DNA of 64,000 nucleotides. It comes from Cololabis saira (lineage: Eukaryota > Chordata > Actinopteri > Beloniformes > Belonidae). Below, in pieces: positions 39,950 to 52,173 of this stretch. The stretch covers positions 34,685,505-34,749,504 of the forward strand of contig NC_084590.1 in the NCBI RefSeq assembly GCF_033807715.1, given 5' to 3'. Position 1 is the stretch's first letter. Every line of letters begins with the position of its first letter. Below the pieces are notes generated by a model. The model was not told where the DNA came from and searched no databases. It saw nothing but the letters and a program-made list of their open reading frames with translations. A program made the position numbers and the translations under genes.

Positions 39950-42470
39950 GCAGGTGCTATTTTTATAAATATGTATTTGTTGTATTATTTAAAGTGCGTA
40001 TCTTGTAACGCTCCATATTTTGCAGGTTGTAAACAAAGCCTATTCACTTACCAAAACCAACAAGGAACAGTGGGATAGAGTGAAGGAGGGTGATAAGAAT
40101 ATAAGCTGCAGGGGTCACTGATTCTGTCGTTTTATATACAAAATATAAAGTTAAAGTGTCAAGCCGTGCAATAACTATAACACAGAAATGTGATTATTTT
40201 TATGGGATTCTGTTGAGAGTAACTCAAATCCAGAATATTTGAACATTCATTGCAGAGTTGTTACAATTCAGGTATCAGTGGAAACGCATGCAGATTCTGA
40301 TGGAAACAAGGTGGCCAGGATCTGCCAGTGTTTGTGTCCAAATTTAACAGAATCACAATTCTTCCTTGGACCAGAAACCAGCGCAGGTAGTGAAGCAGTG
40401 CTGCTTTACAGCTTCCTGTTTTAAGTTGGTAGGTGGAGATGTGGTGGCGTAAGAGGTTTCTGACTGAGCTTAGTCTGAAATGAGTGAAACACAGGAATAC
40501 ACACAAGCCTTTGAAATCTGCAAGAGAGAAAACAAACAGAAACTGTAACCATTCCAGGTCTCTAAAACTAAATCAGCACTAGGCTACTGCAATTATTTGT
40601 CCCCAAAACTGTGGGGTTAGTATGTAGGTGAGGTAGCAAGTGTGTATGTCCGTGTAACTGTGTGTGTGCAAAGTGAAAGCAAGGCTTTACCTGAACTGCA
40701 ACTATAGTGGAGGAGGGAGGGCACAACCCCACCAGCCGAACCCAGGCCACCAGCAGCCCCACAGAGGACCAGAAGAGGGACAGGAGTCTTTTTTTTTTTT
40801 TTTTTTCTTAAATAACAGTGGTATTAAATTGTTGCTCGGTATCAACCAAGACCTAAACCCCAGGTATCGGTATCTGTACAGGAAATGAGGAAACATCTCC
40901 AACCACCACTCCTCACGCACCTGTTTACATAACATCCACACGTCCGGAGCCACAGAACAGAAATGTCCTGACATGGCCCTGTACACTTAAGTAGCCGAGT
41001 AATAAATCATACATTAATACTCTCAACTAACATCTTATAAGAAAATGACATTTAAAAAAGAAAAGGCATTGTGATTCCTTTGATTTGTTCATCAAGAACG
41101 AAGCACAGCGTGTGTTTGCTATCAAGGATCAGAAGTTTCACCACTGCAGTCCCCTTTATTATGCAGAAGATAGGCCTGAACAAGCTGCTGCTCGTGATCA
41201 AAGTGAATACATTTAGCGACTTGTCAAAGTGGTATTTTGCAGCTACACCAGTCAAGAAGCTGTAAGTAGCTCAGCTCATTACCGGTGAGCAGCAGATTGC
41301 CGTCCCCTTGTAAGGTGTTACCGTCTATATCCAGCCTGAGAATAGGATCCGTTAACAATACAAACAGTCTCTCTGCTCATTAATACCACTATTCTAAGCG
41401 TATTAACACCATCTTCTGCACAAACCTGCTAACATATTGTAAGCCTGTGCCATCTGGGTATTTTTAAATAATCTGAAGCCAGAGGAAATGCTGCTAACCA
41501 CTTTGAAATAGTTTGCACTGCACAAGCCTGAAGCATTTCACCCAGTCTGTGTCAATAGGCTAAGTGTTGTCTCCGAGCGGCAGAGAGGGAGTCGAGTTCA
41601 GCTTGGCTGCAGCCGCCTGAATCTTGGAGACGGAAAAAAGAAAATGAAAGTCTGTCAGATCAAATGGTGAGAAAAAGAAAAAAATCCACCATGGTTAATA
41701 GGCCTTTTTGCAGGAAGGGCAACATTCTCAGTGAAGTGTATCTTCAAGCCAACCCACATTATGACACCGTATTCATGAATTCTGTTCTTCTCAGTAAACG
41801 TTAGTGACACAAAGGTGTCAAGTTCTTCCTGAATCTGATCAGAAAGCTGAGGATGAAACTTTCATCCCAAGGTCTCATCGGTGGGTTCATTTCCACAGAA
41901 AACGTATGCCGGCTGGTTTGTCGGATCACTGTGGTCCAGACAGAAATATAATAACTGAAGGGTGCAGCTAAGCTTTTGCCCTGATATCTCTTACATGCAA
42001 CAACCGGTTCAGCTTGTAAACAAGTGATGGGAGGCTAACAGTGTAGGAAAGGATGGGGACAAATATGACATTTGAATAGTAGCATAAGAACGGCTTTCTC
42101 TCGACTCATCAACAATTCACAAGTCAGTTACTCACAAACCATAATTGCACACTATTTGCAAATGATGTAAACTTTTCATGTAAATAGTACCTACATTTAA
42201 CCGAAACATTCTTTAGGTACTAGTTATGTCAACATTTTGTCCATGCATTCACCGAGCTGGTGAATGCACGGTCCAAGCCTGTCAGCTTCCCAGCTGTGCA
42301 GCGAGCTGCGTGTGAAGCATTGCTCAAGATTCAGATGGCTCAAGTCGACCTAACATCTGTAGTTTGCAGCTATATTTTGCTGTTGTCATCATAACTAGTG
42401 CACTAAGGGAGGGGACGTTCTCAGGAAACTTTGCAAAACAGGACCAGGCACTTTGTTTTCAAATTTAAAA
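39950..42470. other. nkapd1-lrfn1 intergenic, left part
   Basis: No recognised gene. It holds poly-T at about 40790-40807 and one possible minus-strand terminal exon (41622-41560), listed separately. Confidence 0.5.
41560..41622 (-). CDS. Possible orphan terminal exon (21 codons)
   Basis: On the minus strand a good acceptor (TTCCGTCTCCAAG) is followed by an open IQAAAAKLNSTPSLPLGDNT and a stop. I do not recognise the protein and see no partner exons, so this may be chance. Composition is more GC-rich than its surroundings. Confidence 0.15.
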   Translation of the reverse strand: MQAAAAKLNSTPSLPLGDNT

Positions 42471-42472
42471 GT

Positions 42473-42910
42473 CAAATTCAAAAATACTTTATTAATCCCT
42501 GAAGGAAAATAAATTCATGAATTAAAGCAAAAGAAAATATCATATCACATCTGGACCACATCAGTCCAGCTCTGAGGTCTTTACACTGGCTGCCTGTCAG
42601 TCAGAGGATAGAATTTAAAGTTCTGATACTGATAAAGCTCTGAATGGTCCAGGACCAACATACATCCGTGACCTCCTGACCCAGTATAAACCTTACAGAC
42701 CCCTCAGGTCATTTGGATCCAGTTTTTTAATCAGTTCCCAGTATCAGAACCAAACATGGAGAAGCTGTGTTCAGCTTCTATGCTTCACAAGTCTGGAACA
42801 AACTCCCAGAAAGCCTCAGAACTGCTGAATCAGCTGAAATAAACTCACAGTGTATTTAAATCCAGCTTGAACCAGTTTAGTGCCGTCCCGGAGAGACCCT
42901 AAGACTGACA
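42473..42910 (+). mobile_element. Decayed LINE reverse-transcriptase tail
   Basis: HLDHISPALRSLHWLPVSQR and VWNKLPESLRTAE are readable between stops, as in the C-termini of CR1/L2/Rex-type elements. Confidence 0.6.
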
Positions 42911-43115
42911 TTTTTCCCACACTTTGGTCTGTGCTGTGCTGTGCTGCTGTCTAAAGCCTGACTGGAAGGCATAATAGCAGGTATTTTGTGTTCAAAAGTT
43001 ATTTACAGTAGCTGTTGGGAAAAAATGCTTTTTCAATGACTTAAATTACTTAAAAATGGGAGATTTGATATCGGCCTGTGGTTGTTCAGTTGTGTCTTGT
43101 CAAGACTGTCCTTCT

Positions 43116-43827
43116 CAGAGGTGTCAAGTAACAAAGTACAAATACTTCATGACCTTACTTAAGTAGAAATTTTGGTTATCCATACTTCAATGGAGTAATT
43201 ATTTTTCAGACTACTTTTTACTTTTACTCCTTACATTTTCACACAATTATCTGTACTTTTTACTCCTTACATTTTAAAAACAGCCTCGTTACTCTATTTC
43301 ATTTCGGACTTTAAAAAAAAACTATCCAGTTAAATTGCTCCATCCGGATAGAGTGAATTTGGTTGTGGTGGTTTCAGATGTTCTTGTCCAGTTTTGTTCT
43401 TACATCCGTTCCCTCAGATTCCTGCAACTAAACTTGGATGTACATTCCAATAAAGGTTAGGATAAATGATGACATGCCTCTGAAGTTTGACTTTTTGCAC
43501 CATTAAAATACTTATAGGCAACTAGTCATCATATCTCCTGCTCTCTGAAACACATGTTAATGCTCAATAGTACACATATATGGTTCTTTAATATATTTGC
43601 ATTATACTAAGATGCATTCATTTTCAATGGCTTTTGTCCTTAATGGCTTTTTTCCCCCTTACATTACTTTTACTTTTATACTTTAAGTAGTTTTGAAACC
43701 AGTACTTTTATACTTTTACTTGAGTAAAAAACTTGAGTTGATACTTCAACTTCTACAGGAGTATTTTTAAACTCTAGTATCTATACTTCTACCTGAGTAA
43801 TGAATGTGAATACTTTTGACACATCTG
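43116..43827. mobile_element. Non-autonomous hAT-type element, perfect 8-bp TSD GTCCTTCT
   Basis: Ends CAGAGGTGTCAAG and TTTTGACACATCTG. GTCCTTCT flanks both sides (43108-43115 and 43828-43835). The body is rich in ACTTTTACTT and AAGTA motifs near both ends, in inverse orientation. Confidence 0.85.
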
Positions 43828-44542
43828 GTCCTTCTTCAGCAGAGGTTTAATTGCAGCTGTTTTTATTGTCTCTGGAAACACACTTGACATTAAGGAGAAG
43901 TTCACTATCAGTAACAGGTCTAACTCCAAAATCTCTGAGACCTTTTTGAAAAAGCGTGTTGGCAGGATGTCTAGACAACGTAAGATGTCCTCCAGGTCTT
44001 TGCTGTTAATGGGTTGAGACTGTGTGTGGCCCCTATTGCGTGGCCTCTGTTAGGGCCGGGACATGACGGCCAGTAATCGGGTCGTGTGTCCCGGCCTTAC
44101 GTGCTGAGTCAGCCCAAAGTTGTCCAGAGCGTTACAAAGGTCTTCAGTCTCTTTATCCTGAGCGTTGTCCACATGAACGTTAAAAATCGACAACAATAAT
44201 AACACTGTGAAAATCCACACAGATCACAGCAGTTCACTGAGGTCATCAAAGCACAGTATTTGTGGGGCCTGGAAACATTCACAAACAGGACTCTGGAGGA
44301 CGCCTTCAACGTTACAGCCACAGATTCAAAAGATTGAAAACTTCCAAGATTGCTTACATTGAAATGATTGATTAAATAAGACTGCCCCCCCCTCTCCTGC
44401 TCACTCTGGCCTCTCTGGTCTAACCAGCAGGGGTCGACTCCATGAGAACAGCAACACTGTCATGTTGTACAGCACAATTAGCACAGATATTGATTTAATA
44501 AAGTTCATTTTGTCCATGGATTACAATTTAATTTGCTAATTC

Positions 44543-44723
44543 TTTTTGTCAGACAAATTTTCGATTTTTTTAATTACCTGACATGTTCCCGTGATCCTTT
44601 CGCCTTCATCAGGCACACAAGATTGTGTGTGACCCGTCATTTATCAGCTGATGTTACAAGTCTCCTCTATTCGCCGAAACATGTCAGGTAATTAAAAAAC
44701 CTAAATTATTTGTCTGACAAAAA
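44543..44723. repeat. Inverted repeat, about 45-bp arms
   Basis: TTTTTGTCAGACAAA with AATTACCTGACATGTT on the left pairs with AACATGTCAGGTAATT and TTTGTCTGACAAAAA on the right, separated by about 90 nt. Probably a foldback MITE; the flanks were not resolved. Confidence 0.75.
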
Positions 44724-46767
44724 TAATTAGCACAGATATTACTTAAAATGTTGTGTGTACTAAACCCTGCTCAGACTGGATTTTTAAAATATTTTTGTAG
44801 CATGCATGAAACATTAAATAGGACTAAGTTTAACAGAAACATTGACATCATCAGCAGGTCAAAGAAGCCAGAAGTGCTGATTAAACTCGGATCTACTGCC
44901 AGAGTTTCCTAGTTTGTCCAAATTACATTTTTTTGGAGGACAAGGTGAAGTCTCGGCCCCTCCTACCTAAGCAGGTTCGGTGGTGAATAATGGTTGCAGA
45001 TGGAGCTGGACAGAGACACTGCAGCACATGCCCGGGCCGTGCGCGTCGGTCGTTAACGGGGAGATGGAGGGGGTTCCGCATCCCCAACTTACACCATTTA
45101 CCCCCTAAAGCTTGCTCGTCCTCTGACTGCGATAATGAACATTTAAATCACGCACGATATGACTCCTATGGATGGGAACTGACTGCGTGTGATGAGGGAA
45201 GATGAATGCGTGACCCCGTTCTTGAAACTCAATCTTCTCCGTCACAGCAGATGCAAATAGGAGACGGAGAGGATTGGGAAGCTTCGGCGTGACTTCAGTT
45301 TCTCTGCCATATTTCATCTATCAGCTGTCCAGGGATGTATCTCAGCCTGCGTTGAGCAGCTGCAATCAGAGAGACGGGACGTTTTCCCTCATCTACCACA
45401 TGGCACCTTTGACCCAGCAGCTGGAGAAGATGCGCATCAAGCATGTATTAGTAGCTCACAACATTCAATACCGGTGAACACAGGTTTTATATCTTAAACG
45501 TAACATCAAAAATGTCATGTTCAAATTCACTGGAATTTATTATTTACTAATGACGCGGTTAGGATTTTTTTTAATTAGTAATATCTCCATGAAAAATAAA
45601 TAAAACATATTTTGGCCATAAAATCCAGTAGAAACCTTTGTAAATCTGTTTTTCACAAGTATAAGAAGCTGGAGAATGTTTTATAGGCCAATGACTGATT
45701 AAAAGTCGCTGATGCTGTAATTTCTCATCACATATTTGCCATGAAGCCTTAAAGGGACATTCTGGGGATACGCCAGGGCTATTATTAGACTGGGAGGAGC
45801 GTAAACCTTCATTAAGGACTAAAACCACATAAGTCAAAGCCGGTTCGAGTGAGAACGGAGTACAAGTTTGCAGCAATATACCACTGGCAATAATGTATGA
45901 TAAAATAAATAATAAAAAACTACCAAATCTAAAAAAAAGTCTTTCCTCTTGAGTGATAGTGTGGACAAAGTGAGGATGTTTTGTTTGTACAAAAAGTGTA
46001 TTAAAATTACTGTTTGGATATGCATCGCCATCTGGTTGCCACTTTATTTTCTTTTTTCCAAAAGTACACACAAGAGAAATACCAATGTCGAGCAAACTTC
46101 TGTCAATAGACATAAAAGGAGGTGCATTCATGGCTTCTGCTTTTAAAACAATCCTATTTTCTCATGAATGTCCTCCTGGACCAATTTTATGGAAACAGAG
46201 GCCTCGAAGTCCTTTTGGATCTATTTTTCTACAGTAGTTTGTGAGACATTCATTCAGGGGTCAATTTGTGAGGACTTTTAACAAGACAGCAGGAACTAGA
46301 TAAAGAAACAGTCCTTTTGTGCAATAACAAGGTTAAAATTGCTTTGTAGGGACTTTATTTTTCTCAGTCTTTCCAGAAGCTTAACATTGGCTGATTCAAC
46401 CAAACGTTAACATGCGTGCATATTCTGTTCTCACTAAAACCTGCTTCGAATGATGTTGTTTTTGGAAAGTTTACACTCCCTACCATACAATAATAGACCC
46501 AAGGGTTTTTTTTTATGATAAAATGGTAAACTGGAATGTTCCTTTAGCTGAAGGATAAGGAAAATGACAGAGACATTGAAATACAAGTATATCTGCTCAA
46601 AACAAACTATTCACTGTTTGTATACAGTGCTGCTTTACATGTATATTAATGAATGAGGCAAAATCTGATTTAATCACGAAGAGCTGAAATGGGAATTGTA
46701 CATAAACTGGACTAAAGCGGGACACGGTTGGAGCTTTCTATTGACAAGGCTTCTCGGTGCATCCTCA
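44724..46767. other. nkapd1-lrfn1 intergenic, middle part
   Basis: No recognised gene. A GC-richer island at about 44940-45480 has short open stretches (for instance PLTQQLEKMRIKHVLVAHN at 45400-45470), but none I can name. Confidence 0.4.
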
Positions 46768-46886
46768 GGGCTGATTTATGGTTCCGCGTTACACCAACGC
46801 AGAGCCTACGGCGAAGGGTACGCGGCGACGCGCACCGTACGCCATAGGCCACGCCGTCGATGTAACGCAGAACCATAAATCAGCCT
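46768..46886. mobile_element. Palindromic Harbinger-like MITE, TSD TCA
   Basis: Starts GGGCTGATTTATGGTTCCGC and ends GCAGAACCATAAATCAGCCT. TCA on both sides (46765-46767 and 46887-46889). Same family as 14743 and 21379. Confidence 0.8.
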
Positions 46887-48233
46887 TCACAGCGCTTATT
46901 TAAAAGGACGGAGGGGAGCTTTGTCGCCCCCCTGTGGCGAGCACCCGCTCCTGCACCCCTGCACCCCTGCATAACAACAGTAGTCTGGACTGTATTTGCA
47001 TTCACCACACATCCATCTGGGCTGTCCCTCGTCGTCCCACATACCACTCCACTCTGTCACCGCTGTGATGCTTTCACAGAAGCCTTATAAATAGCAACCG
47101 AGGAATCAAATATTTATCACCTCAATTCATGTGTCACTCCCCTGTGGTGGACAGTCATGTAACAGAAGAAAAAAAGACCACCACTGATACGGTTAACCCA
47201 CACAAAAAAATTTAATATCCCTGCGTGAGGGAATAAATGGTCCAAACTTTGACATACTAAATAGGGCGAGGAGTGATGACACAGGTTTTTAATGTAAAAA
47301 CTTGCAGCCAACACCCAAATGCGCTGTAAAAAGTCATGTGACATATGACTTACTTACTTACATAGTTAGTACACATACACCAATGTTTTAATATACTTAT
47401 ATATGTCTTTTTTTTTCTTGATCTGTTGTCTTTTATCTAGACCAGCCAGATACAGAACTGATTAATATACAGTCACATCTGGAACAATACCCATTTAACA
47501 TCATACAGTCCGACTGTCAAACAGGAATCCATGAGGGTTTCTGCATCCATCCTTCCTATACTAACATCAGAAATTGACAAAACTCTTTTTTCTTTTTTGT
47601 TGATTATTATTGTATAGACTGGTGGCGATACTTGTCCTCGTATCTCGTGTCTTCTGTGCAAAAGTTTTGTTGTTTTTTTTTGTCTTTTTTTTTTCCTTTA
47701 TTGAAAGAACCCAAAAATATGGTGGACATAACATGATACCTGGCTGTTCACTTTACAGTTACTGCTCGATGAAGTTTTTTTTCTTCTTTTTTTTGAAACA
47801 TTTTTTTATTTAACAATTAAACAGTCACATCCAAACATCACACCCCCCTTGGCGTGTCACAGAAAAACAGTAAAAATTAAAAATCCAAAGTAACACTTCC
47901 CGTGATCAGAGTGGGAGGCGATGACAGAGAGGAAGGTTTATGACTACATTGAGCAGCATCCTCCATTCGTACATTTTAAGAATAAGGCACTGCTGCATAA
48001 AGAAAGGACATGGCCAACCAACCTCTCTGGGAGTATGACGGGGAGGCATGATGAAGGGAGATGGGGCTCCTCTCCAGCAACTCACAGAACTCTAGCATGT
48101 ATAAGTAGATGTGCTTGTTTTCAGCGTCTGCTGCGCGCAGGAACTTTGTGTTATATGGCATGTAGACGTTTGTGTTTTTACATATGAATGTTTTTTCGAG
48201 TAGCTGAGCCGTTTCTTGGCTTCGTCGCGTTCC
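46887..48233. other. lrfn1 3' side
   Basis: Probable lrfn1 3' UTR nearest 48233. Minus-strand AATAAA occurs at about 47701-47696. Otherwise unassigned. Confidence 0.45.
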
Positions 48234-51200
48234 TCAGACTGTGCTCTCGAGCATCCACTCAGTGCTGCTGAAAGTAACTCTCCTGTTGGCGAGCGGTGAA
48301 GACTCCACGTCGAGCTGGTTGGTGGACTTGTGCCACCTTGTCCTCGCTCTGCGTGGGTAACTATGACTCTGAAATATGGAGTAATCCCCACCATCAAAAG
48401 AGAATCGGTGCCTAGTTCGTGCCAGCTCGTTTGGAAGCAGCCCCACGTTGGCGAGGGCGCTTTTTTTGTCCTTCAGCCGGGGAGCCTCCTTGGTGCCGGC
48501 GTTGGGACCTATAAGACACAGCGACATGGTGGAGCCCGTCAGGCTGCTGTCCGTCTGCGTGTCTTCAGACGGCGGGCCGGAGCGCTGTACGTCCATGCTG
48601 GCTCTTCTCTTCATCTTGTCTATGTTTGGAGAAAGCTCCACCTCCAGGATGGCAGTGGTGGATGCTGGGTCCTCCTTCTTCTCGTGATCCACCCTGAGCA
48701 CCAGCGCCATGCACTCTCGGGGCGCCTGAGCTTCACACTGGCCGTCGTCGGACAGCTGCTTGGAGGCGGAGCGCTGGAGCCGCTGCTGGCTGCCGTTGGT
48801 CTGCGAGTGCATGCCGGCGCTGACCTTAGACCTGCTCTCCACGGGGCCGCTGTAGGCCTTGTAGCGGATCATCAGGATGATGATGAACACTAGCACCGAA
48901 GCGACGATAATGCCGCCGATGATGATTATCATGGTGCCTCCCAGGAACTGGCTGTGCATGAATCGACACTGGCTGACCTCGTGGGCCGTGTGGAACTGCA
49001 CGCAGCCGACCACGCGAGTGGCCGTCAGTGACGTGATGCCGTCATCGTAAACCGCCAGCACGCACAGCTCGTACTCCCGTCCTGCAGCCAGGTCATTGAT
49101 TAAGAAGTTCTTGCTGGTAGATGGGATCATTCTGCAGAGCAGAAAAAAGATGATTAACAGTGGAGATGAAGAGGTCTGATAATGAGATTCACAGCACCCA
49201 CATATACTCATTTGCATAAGGTGCGGTAAATCACATAAAGGTGTCTGTTCAACAAAGAAAAAAAGGCAACAAGACTATTGCAGAATTAAATATCAGCAGT
49301 TCTGCCAGCCATTTAAAAGAAGATGTAAAACCATAAAGCAGCTTGGAGATGCCCATGTTTGATTTTGCAGATAAAGTAAGAACAAACAAGGCAGAGAAAT
49401 CTTAGCATCTCGAGACGAGGCTTCGTACACCACGACTGCAGGCTGCAGGACAAGTGATGCACGTTGCGGCGACAGTTTTTTGATGTGTGATTTCCTGAGG
49501 GCATAGTTTGTCTGCTACAGCACGATTAAACAGGCAGGAGAGAGGCATTGTCTTCAGGTCAACATCTGTGTTAATAAAATTAGAAGCTTGTTCCTTCTCC
49601 CTTAAGGGAGACTTTGATAGTTATTATTTGTAGGTAATAATGTACAACCTAAAGACAAAACAACACTCAGCTCCACGCTGAAACAGAATGGGAAAATTAT
49701 ACAGGAGAGATGCTCATTATATCTGATAAAAACAATGGGACAAAAAAGAGAGAGAATGTAGTGAAATATACTTAATTTGTGTCAAATATTTCATTAAAGC
49801 ACATGAAACGTATTTCTCTGTTGTCAAAAGAGCTTCATTTGGTAGCATTTACATGCCCTACTTTTAAGAGCGGGCTCACTGCACATAAACAAAAGCCTTT
49901 TTAAACTGTCACTAATGGTTTCTTATTTGATTTTTGACAAATGCGACACATTCAATTGCAAGCAATGTTCCTACACAATGAGAACGTATTTATATGCGTG
50001 TAGTATATAGCAACCAAGAAATTATGAAAATATGATAATACACCACTGTTCGGGAGTCCTTCTGCACAAATCCATAGTTTTTCTGTTGTGATTTAAATCA
50101 TATTTTCATGTAAGCGCCAACTCTAGTGAAAACAGACGTACCCGTAGATGTACCTGAGGGGCGTACCTGGGTACGTTCTTTGTTTTTTATTTCCCTAAAT
50201 ACAAGCCATCAGTGATTTTTATAGTGCGGTGATGCGACTTATAACTTATAACAAGCGAACGATCTGAATCTTCCTGCACTGTTACCAACAAAGCCGAGCC
50301 ACTAGACAGCTTCTAATTAATGCAGCCAATTAATCCCGACACTTGCTAATGATACAAACAGTTACATGCAGTGGAAATAGTTGGACCTCATGTTAATGCT
50401 GTTGTCATACACTAGAGTGTAATGATGCTGACAAGAACATCTATTCCTTAAGGGTGCTGAACTTTGCAACCACTTTAGCTGCTTGCAACAACCAACTCAA
50501 GTGTCAAGATAGATTGCTAAAAAAGTGAATTTCTTAACTATACCGTGCAGTTTGATCCTGATGCCACCTCCCGATTCTTTACCCCGGCTACTCTGTAGGA
50601 GTTCTGCTAATTTGCTAGCATACTTAATCATTTTTGCAACTGTGGGATTCGTCAGTGTGCAGAAATGGGCCGCTGCACCGAGGAGCAGATGGTGACTCCA
50701 GATGTCTTACCGTTCCCCGCGTTGCTGCCGCACCGCCCGTCTCCCCCCACCATCCATCTCACCTCCGCCGTGACTTACCTGTACACTAAAGTGTCATCCG
50801 CTGTGCTGTTGTACTGGATCTGGTACATGCGGATGCCGGGGATGTGGCGCTCCGACGGCCAGCGGATCACGGCGGAGGACGAGGTCAGCTCCGCCACCAT
50901 CACCCTCCTGTCCTGCTTGTCGTAACCTTTGGTGTCATTGCCGGATTTGGAGGAGGTGGTGATGTCGGAGAGGCCGGGGTCCTCCCGCATGTGGCCCGTG
51001 TTGTTGACAAACAAGGGCAAGGGGATCATGTTGATCTCCACGGCAGCTGTGGCGATGCCCGCGGCGTTGGACGCCACGCAGTTAAATGCGCCGCTGTCCC
51101 TCAGCGTGGTGATGAGAATATCAAGGGTGCCGTTATCGTACAGGATGGTGCGGGAGTTGTTATGGACCAGCTTCCCGTCCGGGGACCGCCAGTGGATATC

Positions 51201-52154
51201 TGGGTCGGGATCACCCACCGCTTTGCATTTAAGAGTCACGCCCTGCCCCTCCATCACGTAAGACTTGGCGGCGCTGTGTTTGGTGATCAGCGGCGGCTCG
51301 CAGATGAACTCCTCCTCTTGGATGGACCAGAAGTATTTGTCCATGAGGTGTTCTGGTGAGGCACAGGTCTCCAAATCATCCTCTCTAGTCAGCCTGCGCA
51401 GCCACAGCAGCTCACAGTTGCAGTGAAGAGGGTTCCCCCCGAAGCTGACCGCCAGAGTGGACGAGCCGGAGTCCTTGGTCTCCGACAGCACCTGAGCGTG
51501 CTGGAACAGGCTGTCCGGCGGCAGCTTCTGCAGCCGGTTAGACGTCATGTCCAGGCGCACCAGCTTCGTCAGCAACGTAAAGGTCCCCGCCCCAATGTGG
51601 TCTATCAGGTTGTGGTCGAGGGTGAGCGTGTTAATGTTGGTCATTCTGGCTATAGCGTCCCACGGGAGGGTGCGCAGGTTGTTACTGGAAAGATCCAAGT
51701 CCTCGATTGTGGAAACAAACTCATCGAAGGAGGTCTGAGCCACCAGATGGATCTGGTTGTTTCCCAGGATGAGGTGCCGTAGGTTGATGAGGCCTTTAAA
51801 GTGGTCACTTTTTATAGAAGTGAGGCGGTTCCCGTCCATGTGGAGCGCCCGGAGGGAGCGCAGGCCGAGGAAAGCGTGGGGGACGATCTGGCTGATGGTG
51901 TTGCGGGACAGGGTGAGGTGGACCAAACTGGTCATGTTGAAAAAGTCCTTCCTGCGGATGATTGTGATGAAGTTATCGGTGAGCCGCAGCTCGACAGTCT
52001 TGCGGTCGATCGTGGGCGGCACGAACAACAAGCCGGTCTTAGCGCAGAGCAGCGTCAGAGTCGGGGAGAGGTGCTGGCAGATGCAGCGGCCGGGGCAGCT
52101 GTAGCCCTTCACCAGAGCCGCACACAGCAGCGTGCACAGAACCAGCCGCTCCAT
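48234..52154 (-). CDS. lrfn1: Leucine-rich repeat and fibronectin III domain protein 1 (SALM2-type)
   Basis: Postsynaptic single-pass adhesion protein. Two coding exons, 52154-50779 and 49131-48234, phase 2/1, 757 residues (human LRFN1 771). Signal peptide 1-19; LRRNT (CPGRCICQ); about seven LRRs; LRRCT ([17 protein letters not shown]); Ig domain ([13 protein letters not shown] to FNCVASN); FN3 ([16 protein letters not shown]) split by the intron at residue 459; membrane helix about 524-547 ([15 protein letters not shown]); cytoplasmic tail with [10 protein letters not shown] and [10 protein letters not shown]-terminal class I PDZ ligand ESTV. ATG 52154 has a good Kozak context (CAACAATGG). 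An acceptor (CACACGCAG, exon start 52173) just upstream shows a separate 5' UTR exon, which I did not find. LRFN1 is favoured over its paralogues by tail and FN3 identity; a fish duplicate (lrfn1-like) is possible. Confidence 0.9.
49132..50778 (-). other. lrfn1 intron
   Basis: 1.65-kb GT-AG intron within the FN3-coding region. No repeat of note. Confidence 0.85.
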
Positions 52155-52173
52155 TGTTGATGACTTTCCAGGT

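Noticed and set aside
46920..46945. A second CTCF site (GCCCCCCTGTGGCG)
   Set aside because: The spacing of the core is off by one base relative to the CTCF consensus.
50844..52160. Long + strand open frames opposite lrfn1
   Set aside because: They are antisense shadows of the GC-rich LRR-Ig coding exon. The minus frame has the domains, splice phases and length match.
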